Shown: positions 1 to 6,805, counted from the stretch's first letter. The stretch: DNA of 12,070 bases from Streptomyces sp. NRRL F-4489 (GCF_001509485.1 NZ_LLZI01000047.1:1-12070); one strand, 5' to 3'. Notes: generated by a model not told the origin, from the sequence alone. A program made the numbers and translations.

Positions 1-13
1 GTTGAGGACCCAC

Positions 14-33
14 AGGGGGCCCACCCGCCCCCT
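14..33. terminator. Possible terminator hairpin of an upstream gene
   Basis: A perfect inverted repeat, AGGGGGC and GCCCCCT, has a 6-nt CCACCC loop. It lies about 100 nt before the first gene and could end a transcript entering from the left edge. There is no T-run, which is usual in Streptomyces. The upstream gene is not visible, so the role is inferred. Confidence 0.35.
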
Positions 34-97
34 AGGTGATCGCCCCCAAGGGTCGGTGGACGTAGCGATTCCGGACGGGAACGGTGACGCGGCCCCT

Positions 98-103
98 TAG
101 GCT
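98..103 (+). promoter_or_regulatory. Possible -10 element of the VOC gene
   Basis: TAGGCT resembles the actinomycete -10 consensus TAGRNT and sits 30 nt before the GTG start of the VOC gene, leaving room for the GGGGGA ribosome binding site at 125-130. No good -35 hexamer is seen 16-19 nt upstream, so the call rests on the -10 alone. Confidence 0.3.
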
Positions 104-133
104 GAGCCCCCGTCCGCACTGTCTGGGGGAGTA

Positions 134-547
134 GTGACCAGTAGGTTCACCGAGTTGGTTGTCGACTGCCACGATCCGGAGCGCCTCGCGGCCTTCTGGT
201 GCGCGGTCCTGGACTTCAAGGTGATCGACCGGAGCGAGGGCAAGGTCGAGATCGGCTCCTGGGAGCCGGCCGTCGAGGAGGTCCGGGCCCGCCAGATGCC
301 GCCCACCCTGATGTTCATCCAGGTGCCTGAGGGCAAGACCGTGAAGAACCGGCTCCACCTCGACGTCAGCCCGATCGACGGCAGCACCGAGGACGAGGTG
401 GCCAGGCTGCTGCGCCTCGGCGCCGCCAAGGTGGATGTGGGCCAGGGCGCTGACCGGAACTGGGTGGTCATGGCAGACCCCGAGGGCAACGAGTTCGACG
501 TCGTACGCACCCTGGCACCTCCCCGCACCGTTCACCTCATCAACTAA
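134..547 (+). CDS. VOC family / glyoxalase-like domain protein
   Basis: A 137-residue single-domain protein of the vicinal-oxygen-chelate superfamily (glyoxalase/bleomycin-resistance fold), probably of the Glyoxalase-like domain type common in Streptomyces. Visible signatures are the opening beta strand with DCHDPERLAAFW (residues 11-22), the central KNRLHLDV (71-78) with its metal-ligand type His75, and the closing WVVMADPEGNEFDVV (110-124), where Glu120 is in the usual ligand position. Length is normal for one beta-alpha-beta-beta-beta pair. The GTG start at 134 was chosen because GGGGGA lies 3 nt upstream and the protein begins directly at the fold. Substrate is unknown: such proteins include thiol-dependent isomerases, dioxygenases and drug-binding proteins. 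It is followed at 58 nt by an unrelated transposase-like fragment, so no operon partner is evident. Confidence 0.88.
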   Translation: MTSRFTELVVDCHDPERLAAFWCAVLDFKVIDRSEGKVEIGSWEPAVEEVRARQMPPTLMFIQVPEGKTVKNRLHLDVSPIDGSTEDEVARLLRLGAAKVDVGQGADRNWVVMADPEGNEFDVVRTLAPPRTVHLIN

Positions 548-605
548 CGTTCGCCCGCTACAAGACCACCCACTGCGCCCGCCCATCGCCTGGCACAATC
601 CCCGC

Positions 606-1067
606 ATGGCCGAACGCGTGCGGGTCCGACCGCTTGACGACGACGAAGTGCACCGGCTGCTGCGGATCATCCGCCGCGGCGCGGGCTCGGTGGTGACCTG
701 GCGGCGGGCGCAGATGGTGCTGCTCTCCGCCCAGGGCATGGACCCGGCCCGGATCGCGGAGGTCGCGTTCACCAGCGAGGACCGGGTCCGCGACGCCCTG
801 CACGCCTTCAACGCGGAGGGCTTCGACGCGCTCTACCCCAAATACCGCGGCGGCCGGCCGCCCACCTTCACCCCCGAGCAGCGCCACCGGATCGCCGAGG
901 TCGCGCGGTCCCGGCCGGCCGAGCACGGACTTGCGTTCACCCACTGGAGCCTGACCAAGCTCGCCGACTTCCTGATCGCCCAGGGCGTGGTGGACGACAT
1001 CTCCCCGGAGGGCCTGCGCGGACTGCTGCGCGCCGAGAACGTCCAGCTGCCGCGCCGGAAGGCATAA
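606..1067 (+). CDS. Stand-alone IS630-type helix-turn-helix protein (transposase N-terminal part)
   Basis: A 153-residue protein matching the DNA-binding N-terminal part of IS630/Tc1-like transposases. The first helix-turn-helix is around residues 33-66 (RRAQMVLLSAQGMDPARIAEV). The linker FDALYPKYRGGRPPTFTPEQ (73-92) is characteristic of the family, and a second winged helix follows at about 112-146 (WSLTKLADFLIAQGVV). A full transposase is roughly 330-360 residues; the DDE catalytic half is absent, and the sequence after the stop at 1067 does not resume it in any frame I could read. It is therefore a truncated remnant or a domesticated regulator. There is no Shine-Dalgarno before the ATG at 606; CACAAT at 594-599 ends 6 nt before it, so leaderless expression is possible. 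No terminal inverted repeats were recognised. Confidence 0.75.
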   Translation: MAERVRVRPLDDDEVHRLLRIIRRGAGSVVTWRRAQMVLLSAQGMDPARIAEVAFTSEDRVRDALHAFNAEGFDALYPKYRGGRPPTFTPEQRHRIAEVARSRPAEHGLAFTHWSLTKLADFLIAQGVVDDISPEGLRGLLRAENVQLPRRKA

Positions 1068-1154
1068 CCGGGCGCAGCCGGAACGAGTGATCAGTCAGAA
1101 GGGCCGGAAGCAGGACCGGACCGGCCGCCCGCAGCCCTAATCGCCGGGCAAACG

Positions 1155-1184
1155 TTGCCTGTTACCGGCCCCGCTGCCTAGGAT
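1155..1184 (+). promoter_or_regulatory. Vegetative-type promoter of the ATP-grasp gene
   Basis: TTGCCT (1155-1160) and TAGGAT (1179-1184) are separated by 18 nt, a very good match to the main Streptomyces sigma (HrdB-type) consensus. Transcription would begin near 1191. That places the in-frame ATG at 1183 inside the -10 element and excludes it as a start. An inverted repeat GGCAA-ACG-TTGCC (1147-1159) overlaps the -35 and could be an operator. A small hairpin, GGCGGG-CGG-CCCGCC (1185-1199), lies at the predicted transcript start. Confidence 0.65.
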
Positions 1185-1196
1185 GGCGGGCGGCCC

Positions 1197-1220
1197 GCCG
1201 CGCCACCCGCCGCGCCACCC
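1197..1220 (+). repeat. Two tandem copies of a 12-bp repeat in the ATP-grasp leader
   Basis: GCCGCGCCACCC occurs at 1197-1208 and again at 1209-1220 without a mismatch. It lies in the predicted 5' untranslated leader, just before the AGAGGAAGGA ribosome binding site (about 1227-1236). Its function is unknown; it may be simple slippage. Confidence 0.6.
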
Positions 1221-1245
1221 TCCGGCAGAGGAAGGACGCCCCCGT

Positions 1246-2520
1246 ATGACACGGCCTGACCAGATGCCCCTGCTGCTTCTCGTCACCAACGGGCTGCGCG
1301 AGTACCGCGAGTACCTGCTGCGCTCGATCTCCACCCGGTACCGCGTCCACCTCATCAACCACACCGAACCCACCTGGGAGCGCCCGTATCTGGACGGCTT
1401 CACCGCCGTCCCCGACACCGGCGCCGACGCGGTCCTCGCCGCAGCCCGGCGGATCGCCGCCCGGCAGCCGGTGGACGGCGTACTGAGCTGGCACGAGGAG
1501 CACATCGTGCAAGCCGCCCTGGTCGCCGAGGAGTTCGGACTGCCCGGCACCCGGCCGGACGCGGTCCGCCGCTGCCGCGACAAGTTCGCCACCCGTACGG
1601 CACTGGCCGTCGCGCGGCTGCCGCAGCCGGCGTTCGCGGTGGTCTCCGACCTGGACGAGGCGGCCGCCGCGGCCGGGAAGCTCGGCTACCCGGTCGTCAT
1701 CAAACCGCGGGCCGCCGGCGGCAGCCAGGGCGTCGTCCTCGTACGGGACGCGGCCCAGCTCGCCGACGAGTTCACCGCCACCCGCGACGTCCCCGTCCCG
1801 CACACCCCGGTCTTCGAGCAGGGCGTCCTGGTCGAGGAGTTCGTGGACGGCCCCGAGGTCAGCGTCGACGCGGTGGTCCGTGGGGGACGGGTGACCCCGC
1901 TCTTCCTCGGCCGCAAGGAAGTGGGCTTCGCCCCGTACTTCGAGGAGACCGGCCATCTGGTCGACGGCGGCGAACCCCTCCTTGCCGACCCGGACTTCAC
2001 CGACACCCTCCAGGCCGTGCACACCGCGCTCGGCTACACCGACGGCTGGACGCACACCGAACTCAAACTCACCGCCGACGGCCCCAAGGTGATCGAGGTC
2101 AACGGCCGGCTGGGCGGCGACCTCATCCCCTACCTCGGTCTGCGCGCCACCGGCATCGACCCCGGCCTCGCCGCCGCGGCCGTCGCCTGCGGCCGGGAAC
2201 CGCACACCGCCGCCGCACACCGCGCGGTGGCCGGCGTCCGCTTCTTCTACCCGCCGCACAACGACGCGGTGATCACCTCGATCGGCTTCGACCGGACCGA
2301 ACCGCCCGCCGGAATCGACCTGCTGGTGCCCCTGGTCGGCCCCGGCGACGTCGTCTCCCCGCCCCGGAAGGGCCTGATCGACGGCCGGGTCGCCCTCGCG
2401 ACCGCCGTCGCCGCCACCCCGCACGATCTCCGCACCGCCCTCGACCGGGCGCAGTCCGCCCTGCGGCTGCGCGTCGACCGCGCCCAACTGCCGCTGACCG
2501 CGCCGAATTTTGGCGGATAA
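1246..2520 (+). CDS. ATP-grasp domain carboxylate-amine ligase-like protein
   Basis: A 424-residue ATP-grasp enzyme. By family these activate a carboxylate as acyl phosphate and join it to an amine or thiol; the substrate here is unknown. The N-terminal Rossmann-like pre-ATP-grasp domain spans about residues 1-105. The ATP-grasp core starts near RDKFATRTAL (111-120). GYPVVIKPRAAGGSQGVVLV (147-166) carries adenine-site Lys153 and the glycine-rich loop. VLVEEFVDGPEVSVDAVV follows at 194-211. Metal-site acidic residues fit TELK (271-274) and KVIEVNGRLGGDL (281-293). A C-terminal domain of about 110 residues follows, as in BacD/YwfE-like amino-acid ligases and biotin-carboxylase relatives. The ATG at 1246 is preferred over 1183 because AGAGGAAGGA lies 9 nt upstream and the promoter overlaps 1183. 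The L,D-transpeptidase starts 58 nt downstream and may be cotranscribed. A peptide-bond-forming role is an inference. Confidence 0.88.
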   Translation: MTRPDQMPLLLLVTNGLREYREYLLRSISTRYRVHLINHTEPTWERPYLDGFTAVPDTGADAVLAAARRIAARQPVDGVLSWHEEHIVQAALVAEEFGLPGTRPDAVRRCRDKFATRTALAVARLPQPAFAVVSDLDEAAAAAGKLGYPVVIKPRAAGGSQGVVLVRDAAQLADEFTATRDVPVPHTPVFEQGVLVEEFVDGPEVSVDAVVRGGRVTPLFLGRKEVGFAPYFEETGHLVDGGEPLLADPDFTDTLQAVHTALGYTDGWTHTELKLTADGPKVIEVNGRLGGDLIPYLGLRATGIDPGLAAAAVACGREPHTAAAHRAVAGVRFFYPPHNDAVITSIGFDRTEPPAGIDLLVPLVGPGDVVSPPRKGLIDGRVALATAVAATPHDLRTALDRAQSALRLRVDRAQLPLTAPNFGG

Positions 2521-2540
2521 CGGACGGCGTGCCGTATCCT
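2510..2540 (+). promoter_or_regulatory. Weak candidate promoter for the L,D-transpeptidase
   Basis: TTGGCG (2510-2515), overlapping the stop codon region of the ATP-grasp gene, and TATCCT (2535-2540) are 19 nt apart. The spacing is long and the -35 weak, so the downstream gene may be read from this site, from the upstream promoter, or both. Confidence 0.25.
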
Positions 2541-2578
2541 CCCGCAACCGCCCCGGCGGCCCAGGAGTCCTACCGGAT

Positions 2579-3319
2579 ATGAAGCCACGCATACCCTTCC
2601 GGCTCCGCAGACCCGCCACCGGCGCCCTCGGCCGGCGAGCGGGCGCGGCGCTCGCCCTGACCACCCTGACCCTCCCGCTGACCGTCGCCCTCGGCGGCAC
2701 CGCGCAGGCCGCCGGCTCCACCGGCTGCTACGGGCTCCGCGGCCCGTACCAGCGGCAGGCCGAGCGGTTCCTCGGACTCCGCGTCGACGGCCGCCAGTCG
2801 ACGGCCGACTGCCGCGCCATCCGCGCCTTCCAGACCAGCCACGGCATCACCCCCGACTACGGGTACGCCGGGCCCGTCACCTGGAGCGTCATGCAGCTCG
2901 TCGCCAAACAGCGGGCGGCCGGCCGCAACCCCAACAGCGCCCACAAGTGCCCCACCAACAAGGGACGGATCGCCTGCGTCGACCTGACCCGCCAGATCAG
3001 CTGGATCCAGGACGGCAGGCGGCTGGTCTACGGGCCGGTACCCGTACGCACCGGCCGCAAGGGCGACGCCACCCGCACCGGTCTGAAGCGGATCTACTGG
3101 CGGAACCTCCACCACGTGTCGACCATCTACCACACGCCCATGCCGTACAGCCAGTTCTTCGACGGCGGGGAGGCGTTCCACGCCATCAGCGGCAGCGTGT
3201 GGTCCGCCCCCGGCTCGCACGGCTGCGTCAACATGCGGCCGAACGACGCCAAGAAGTACTGGTCGCTGCTCCGCAACGGCGATGACGTGTACGTCTACGG
3301 CCGCAAGTCCGGCACCTGA
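2579..3319 (+). CDS. Secreted L,D-transpeptidase with peptidoglycan-binding domain
   Basis: A 246-residue exported protein. A twin-arginine-rich n-region and hydrophobic stretch (about 18-41) end in TAQA-AG, a plausible signal peptidase I site near residue 44. Residues about 50-108 form a peptidoglycan-binding-like module (AERFLGLRVDG, CRAIRAFQTSHGI, YAGPVTWSVMQ). Residues about 130-242 form the YkuD catalytic domain, with the signature HAISGSVWSAPGSHGCVNM: His201, Ser213-His214-Gly215, and the nucleophile Cys216. By family it forms 3-3 cross-links between diaminopimelate residues of peptidoglycan stems outside the membrane. The ATG at 2579 was chosen because AGGAG (2563-2567) precedes it by 11 nt and because it gives a clean signal peptide; the frame is open back to 2510. 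It follows the ATP-grasp gene by 58 nt and ends 13 nt before a strong hairpin. Confidence 0.93.
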   Translation: MKPRIPFRLRRPATGALGRRAGAALALTTLTLPLTVALGGTAQAAGSTGCYGLRGPYQRQAERFLGLRVDGRQSTADCRAIRAFQTSHGITPDYGYAGPVTWSVMQLVAKQRAAGRNPNSAHKCPTNKGRIACVDLTRQISWIQDGRRLVYGPVPVRTGRKGDATRTGLKRIYWRNLHHVSTIYHTPMPYSQFFDGGEAFHAISGSVWSAPGSHGCVNMRPNDAKKYWSLLRNGDDVYVYGRKSGT

Positions 3320-3332
3320 CCGGACCGGTCCC

Positions 3333-3365
3333 GTGCGGGCGTGCCGAACACCGGCGCGCCCGCAC
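3333..3365. terminator. Strong bidirectional terminator hairpin between convergent genes
   Basis: Fourteen-base arms, GTGCGGGCGTGCCG (3333-3346) and CGGCGCGCCCGCAC (3352-3365), pair with a single wobble position around an AACAC loop. It lies 13 nt after the L,D-transpeptidase stop and 18 nt after the convergent hydrolase stop, so it can end both transcripts. Confidence 0.8.
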
Positions 3366-3383
3366 CGTGCTGTCCGCCGCCCG

Positions 3384-3887
3384 TCAGTGGGCCAGCAGCG
3401 TGTACAGCGCCATCGGCGTCACATACCCCGGCCACCGGCCGTCCGCGAAGAGGTGGACCCCGGCGTCCTGATAGCACTGGTCGACGAGCTGCGAGCAGAT
3501 CATGTGCCGCGTACTGGCCACATAGCGGCGCAGCCCCGGCACGATCAGATGGAAGCGGTGGGTGGCGATCGCCAGATAGTCGAGGAAGCTGTACGGCACG
3601 CCCACGTAGCGGTCGGCCGCCGCGCAGATCCGGTCGCGCTGCTGCTCGGTGAGCCGCTTCGGGCACACATAGAGCACGTCGGAGCCGCGGTACGAGCTGA
3701 GGGGCCGGATACGGGCGCCGCCCGGCTCGGCCTCCAGCAGCCGGTCGCCGGGCAGGACGAGGAAGGCGTGTTCGTAGTCGGCGAAGCCGTCTCCGTTGAT
3801 CCACTGGCCGAAGCGGATCAGCCGGCCGGTGACACCGGATATCTGGGTGAGTCCGATGTCACCGGGCAGGGGATGGGTGTGCTTCAT
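3384..3887 (-). CDS. YiiX/YebB-like permuted NlpC/P60 (papain-like) cysteine hydrolase
   Basis: A 167-residue protein with the order expected of circularly permuted NlpC/P60 (YiiX/YebB-type) enzymes, in which the catalytic His precedes the Cys. PLPGDIGLTQISG (7-19) is the family's opening GDI element. DYEHAFLVL (38-46) supplies His40. YVGVPYSFLDYLAIATH (94-110) is the conserved middle segment. HMICSQLVDQCYQDAGV (128-144) supplies the likely nucleophile Cys131. No signal peptide is visible, so it is probably cytoplasmic. Relatives act on amide bonds in peptidoglycan fragments or lipids, but the substrate here is unknown. The start at 3887 is set by GGAG 6 nt upstream (complement of 3894-3897); the frame is open back to 3953. 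It converges on the L,D-transpeptidase and diverges from the SDR gene across a 205-bp region with no convincing promoter pair. Confidence 0.8.
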   Translation of the reverse strand: MKHTHPLPGDIGLTQISGVTGRLIRFGQWINGDGFADYEHAFLVLPGDRLLEAEPGGARIRPLSSYRGSDVLYVCPKRLTEQQRDRICAAADRYVGVPYSFLDYLAIATHRFHLIVPGLRRYVASTRHMICSQLVDQCYQDAGVHLFADGRWPGYVTPMALYTLLAH

Positions 3888-4092
3888 GAGCGGCTCCAGG
3901 GAGCGTGAGAAGCGGATTCCCCCTGGTGATACCCGCTCTCCGGCCGCCCGCACCGGCCGGACGCGGTCCGCTGACGCGACCTCAGGCGTACTCCTGCGGC
4001 CCCAGTGGCGGCGGTGAGTGATGGTGCGTCAGGTGCCCGAACGGGTACACCTCCCGCGACCCGGACCGTGAGCAGAGGAGCGAGAGACCACC

Positions 4093-4887
4093 ATGCCCAC
4101 CGGCACCCCGACGACTCCCGACGCCCCCTCCACCCACCCCCCGCTGGCCGGCACCGCCGCCCTGATCACCGGCGCCTCCAGCGGCATCGGCGCCGCCACC
4201 GCGCTCGCCCTGGCCCGCGCGGGCTGCGCGGTCGCCCTGGTGGCCCGTCGCGCCGACCGGCTCCGCGACCTCGCCGAGGAGATCGGCGGGCAGGGCGGCG
4301 GCCCGGCGGCCGCGTTCGCCGCCGACCTCGGCGACCCGGACCAGCCCCGGCAGGCCGTCGAGCACGCCGTGGAACGCTTCGGCCGCCTGGACGTCCTGGT
4401 GAACAACGCCGGATACGGCGCCCGCGGCGCGGTGGACGAAGCCGACCCCGGCGACTGGGACCGGATGGTCGACCTCAACCTCAAGGCCGTGCTGCGGACC
4501 TCCCACGCCGCCCTCCCGCACCTCCTGCGCGCCGCCGGTACGGGCCCTCGCGGCGTCGCCGACCTGGTGACCGTCAGCTCCGTCGCCGGCCGGGTGCCCC
4601 GTAAGAACAACAGCGTCTACTCGGCCACCAAGCACGCGGTGTGCACCTTCAGCGAGGCGCTGCGCCAGGAGGTCACCGGCCGCGGCGTCCGGGTCGGCCT
4701 GGTCGAACCGGGCCTGACCGCCACCGAGATGACCGCCGGCGGCCGCATCACCTCCTCCGACGGCATGCCGGAGGACGCCTGGCTCCACGCGGAGGACATC
4801 GCCCGCAGCATCGCCTTCATGGTCACCCAGCCCGCCCGGGTCGCCATCAACGAGATCATGGTCCGGCCCACCGCCCAGGAGCGCTGA
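4093..4887 (+). CDS. Short-chain dehydrogenase/reductase (classical SDR)
   Basis: A 264-residue NAD(P)-dependent oxidoreductase with all classical SDR signatures. These are the cofactor loop TGASSGIG (26-33), VALVARRADR (47-56) with Arg residues after strand beta-2 that favour NADP, NNAG (104-107), a catalytic Asn at residue 129 in DLNL, Ser163, and YSATK with Tyr176 and Lys180. PG (206-207) follows the active site. The C-terminal AINEIMVRPTAQE resembles YdfG-like serine/3-hydroxy-acid dehydrogenases, so a small hydroxy acid or alcohol is a reasonable but unproven substrate. The ATG at 4093 follows an AGAGGAG-type site with 12-nt spacing. The metallophosphoesterase begins 1 nt after its stop, so the two are translationally linked. 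Confidence 0.93.
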   Translation: MPTGTPTTPDAPSTHPPLAGTAALITGASSGIGAATALALARAGCAVALVARRADRLRDLAEEIGGQGGGPAAAFAADLGDPDQPRQAVEHAVERFGRLDVLVNNAGYGARGAVDEADPGDWDRMVDLNLKAVLRTSHAALPHLLRAAGTGPRGVADLVTVSSVAGRVPRKNNSVYSATKHAVCTFSEALRQEVTGRGVRVGLVEPGLTATEMTAGGRITSSDGMPEDAWLHAEDIARSIAFMVTQPARVAINEIMVRPTAQER

Positions 4888-4888
4888 C

Positions 4889-5398
4889 GTGCCCGTGCGC
4901 CTGCTGCTGACCTCCGACACCCACGTCCCCCAGCGCGCCAAGGCACTCCCGGCGCAGCTGCTCGACGCCGTACCGGCCGCCGACGCCGTCCTGCACGCGG
5001 GCGACTGGACCGACACCGCCACCCTCGACCTGCTCCAGACCCGCGCCCGCCGGCTGATCGCCGTCTACGGCAACAACGACGGCCCCGACCTGCGCGCCCG
5101 GCTGCCCGAGGTGGCCCGCGCCGAGCTGGGCGGCCTGCGGTTCGGCGTGGTCCACGAGACCGGCCCCGCCAAGGGCCGGGAACGCCGCTGCGCCGACCGC
5201 TTCCCGGACCTCGACGTGCTGGTCTTCGGCCACAGCCACATCCCCTGGGACACCACGGCCGGCAACGGCCTGCGGCTGCTGAACCCCGGCTCGCCCACCG
5301 ACCGCCGCCGGCAGCCGCACCACACCTATATGACGGTGGAGATCGCCGGCGGCCGGCTCACCGACGTGACGCTGCACCGCCTCCCGCCCCGGCGCTGA
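4889..5398 (+). CDS. YfcE/MJ0936-type metallophosphoesterase
   Basis: A 169-residue calcineurin-like phosphoesterase of the small YfcE/MJ0936 type. All metal-ligand blocks are present: Asp10 and His12 (TSDTHVP), Asp39 (LHAGDW), Asn62-Asn63-Asp64 (YGNNDG), His89 (FGVVHETG) and the closing GHSH with His115 and His117. LNPGSPTDRR (131-140) is the usual family ending. The block normally written HGH reads HETG here, which is acceptable because the ligand His is kept. Family members are di-metal (often Mn) phosphodiesterases of uncertain physiological substrate. The GTG at 4889 was chosen because AGGAG (4877-4881), inside the end of the SDR gene, precedes it by 7 nt. It is the second gene of a two-gene operon and ends just before a hairpin. 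Confidence 0.92.
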   Translation: MPVRLLLTSDTHVPQRAKALPAQLLDAVPAADAVLHAGDWTDTATLDLLQTRARRLIAVYGNNDGPDLRARLPEVARAELGGLRFGVVHETGPAKGRERRCADRFPDLDVLVFGHSHIPWDTTAGNGLRLLNPGSPTDRRRQPHHTYMTVEIAGGRLTDVTLHRLPPRR

Positions 5399-5399
5399 A

Positions 5400-5417
5400 C
5401 GCACACCGCCCTGTGCG
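5400..5417. terminator. Bidirectional terminator hairpin
   Basis: CGCACA (5400-5405) and TGTGCG (5412-5417) form a perfect 6-bp stem with loop CCGCCC. It fills the 28-nt gap between the convergent metallophosphoesterase and DinB-like stop codons, so it probably serves both. Confidence 0.6.
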
Positions 5418-5426
5418 CCGCCCCGG

Positions 5427-5936
5427 TCACCGCCCCAGCAGCCCCCGCACATACGCCGCCTGGCCGGCGTGCTGGAGGTCGTCCGCCAGCACGCTGACCA
5501 GGCGCACGCCGAGAGTGACCGGCGGCGACCAGTTCTGGTCCACGATCCGCTCCAGATCCTTCACCGCGACGGTCCGCAGATAGCGCACCGTGCTCTCGTG
5601 CACCGCCGCGTGGTACCCCGCCAGCAGTTCGGCGGTCAGCCCCCGGACCCGGCCCACGTCCTTGCGGCTGTGCCCGTAGCCGGTGTCCTCCTCCGGGAAC
5701 GGCAGCCCGAACGCCTCGTACCACTCGTCCGCGCTCCAGATCTGCTCGGTGCCCGCCACCCCGGCGACATGGTCGTCCTGCACCCGGGTCAGATGCCAGA
5801 CCAGCCAGGCGATGGAGTTGGCGCGCCCGTCGGGGCGGGCGGCGAGGTCGTCGGCGCCGAGCCCGTCGACCACCTCCTCCACGGCTTCCCGGACGCGGCC
5901 GAAGGCGTCGACGAGCAGATCGGTGCTGGCGGACAT
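5427..5936 (-). CDS. DinB-like / DUF664 family protein
   Basis: A 169-residue four-helix-bundle protein of the DinB/YfiT superfamily, closest by motif to the DUF664 group of actinomycetes. Typical elements are SIAWLVWHLTRVQDDHVAGV (41-60), with putative metal ligand His48, and DLQHAGQAAYVRGLL (153-167), with ligand His156; His56 or one of His109/His113 could complete the site. Actinomycete relatives include mycothiol-dependent S-transferases and maleylpyruvate isomerases, so a thiol-transfer or detoxification role is possible. The sequence does not reveal the substrate. The ATG at 5936 is preferred over the open frame to 5987 because GGAG (complement of 5942-5945) lies 5 nt upstream. It is downstream of the zinc-ribbon gene on the same strand, but a hairpin in the 144-nt gap suggests separate transcription. 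Confidence 0.85.
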   Translation of the reverse strand: MSASTDLLVDAFGRVREAVEEVVDGLGADDLAARPDGRANSIAWLVWHLTRVQDDHVAGVAGTEQIWSADEWYEAFGLPFPEEDTGYGHSRKDVGRVRGLTAELLAGYHAAVHESTVRYLRTVAVKDLERIVDQNWSPPVTLGVRLVSVLADDLQHAGQAAYVRGLLGR

Positions 5937-6041
5937 GGCGGCTCCGTACGGTGGGGGAGGGGCGGCCGGCGGCCCGGTCCCCGCCATCGTCGCAAGCCGC
6001 GCCGGACGCCGCCGCCCGGCACACCCCCGGGCGCCCGGCCG

Positions 6042-6059
6042 GTCCGCCGCATGGCGGAC
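6042..6059 (-). terminator. Terminator-like hairpin after the zinc-ribbon gene
   Basis: GTCCGCC (6042-6048) and GGCGGAC (6053-6059) form a perfect 7-bp stem with a GCAT loop, 21 nt past the stop codon of the minus-strand zinc-ribbon gene and upstream of the DinB-like gene. Confidence 0.5.
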
Positions 6060-6080
6060 GCCGCGCCGGATGACGGGCCG

Positions 6081-6569
6081 TCAGGACCGGGCGGACCGGA
6101 TCGCCAGGGTGTCGAGCAGGGCCTGCACCGGCCGCAGCGCACGGTCACCCGGCCCGACCACGCCGAGGATGCGGGGCAGCGGCTCCACCACGCGCACCAG
6201 GCGGCCGGCCCGGAGGTACGGGTTCGGGTCGCGCAGCGCGGCCTCCAGCGCCGGCCGGGTCCAGTACGTCCGGGCCAATCCCAGCGCCCAGCGGTGCTCG
6301 TCCTCGTACGGCAGCCACCGGCCGGCCGTGTACGCGTCCGCCAGGTCATGCGCCTGACGGGCCATCATCTGCCAGCTGAAGTCCTCGTCGATCAGCTCGC
6401 GGCGCCGGCGGCCGGGGCGGTCCTCGCCGCACGGCGCGCACAGCCGCACCTGGCGCTTCGGCCCCAGCGGCGGCCGGACGATCAGCACGGCCGCGCCGGG
6501 CGCGGGGCGGCGGTCATGGCAGAGGTCGCAGGTGGCCGCGCCGGCGCTCGGGGGTTGCGGATAAGACAT
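6081..6569 (-). CDS. Small zinc-ribbon-like hypothetical protein
   Basis: A 162-residue protein I cannot assign to a named family. Near the N-terminus two CxxC pairs, CDLC (Cys14, Cys17) and CAPC (Cys44, Cys47), separated by about 26 residues, form a likely four-cysteine zinc ribbon. An Arg-rich stretch (GRRRR, 53-57) follows. Residues 58-115 look alpha-helical and contain many aromatics (DFSWQMMARQAHDLADAY, HRWALGLARTYW). The C-terminal part (PYLRAGRLVRVVEPLPRILGVV) may pack as a small beta/alpha unit. No signal peptide or membrane segment is visible. A GTG at 6572 immediately precedes the ATG at 6569; either could start and no strong Shine-Dalgarno is seen. Expression probably comes from the promoter-like site near 6666-6692, giving a leader of about 90 nt. 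Nucleic-acid or protein binding is an inference from the ribbon alone. Confidence 0.7.
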   Translation of the reverse strand: MSYPQPPSAGAATCDLCHDRRPAPGAAVLIVRPPLGPKRQVRLCAPCGEDRPGRRRRELIDEDFSWQMMARQAHDLADAYTAGRWLPYEDEHRWALGLARTYWTRPALEAALRDPNPYLRAGRLVRVVEPLPRILGVVGPGDRALRPVQALLDTLAIRSARS

Positions 6570-6658
6570 CACGACGGGCTCAACGACACAGACGGGACCG
6601 GGTGGCGTGGCGCGCCAGCGGCGCGCTCCGGCAACGATGCGGCGCTGTTCTGCGGCAT

Positions 6659-6692
6659 GCCAACTACCTTACTCCGGGCAGGAGTTGGCCAA
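6659..6692 (-). promoter_or_regulatory. Candidate promoter and inverted repeat upstream of the zinc-ribbon gene
   Basis: Read on the minus strand, TTGGCC (6692-6687) and TAAGGT (6671-6666) are 15 nt apart, a short but usable -35/-10 pair. The same bases contain two nested dyads: GCCAACT/AGTTGGC (6659-6665 and 6684-6690, approximate) around the -10 and -35, and ACTCC-GGGCA-GGAGT (6671-6685) between them. A protein binding this dyad would cover the promoter. Confidence 0.4.
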
Positions 6693-6805
6693 GGGATTCC
6701 CACGGAACGGTCACAAGTGGGCATGGGCATGCCTTGTTCGTGCCAAGGGGGTGGGCTTGGGGGAGGTGAGGTGGTGTCATGACGCCTCGGCGGTCCGTGG
6801 TTCCG

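Noticed and set aside
606..1180. A complete IS630 insertion sequence
   Set aside because: The DDE domain is absent and no terminal inverted repeats or TA duplications were recognised.
1162..2721. A 519-residue minus-strand open frame opposite the ATP-grasp gene
   Set aside because: It is an antisense shadow of high-GC coding sequence: the translation is Gly/Ala/Val/Asp-rich low complexity with no domain, and the plus strand encodes a clear ATP-grasp enzyme.
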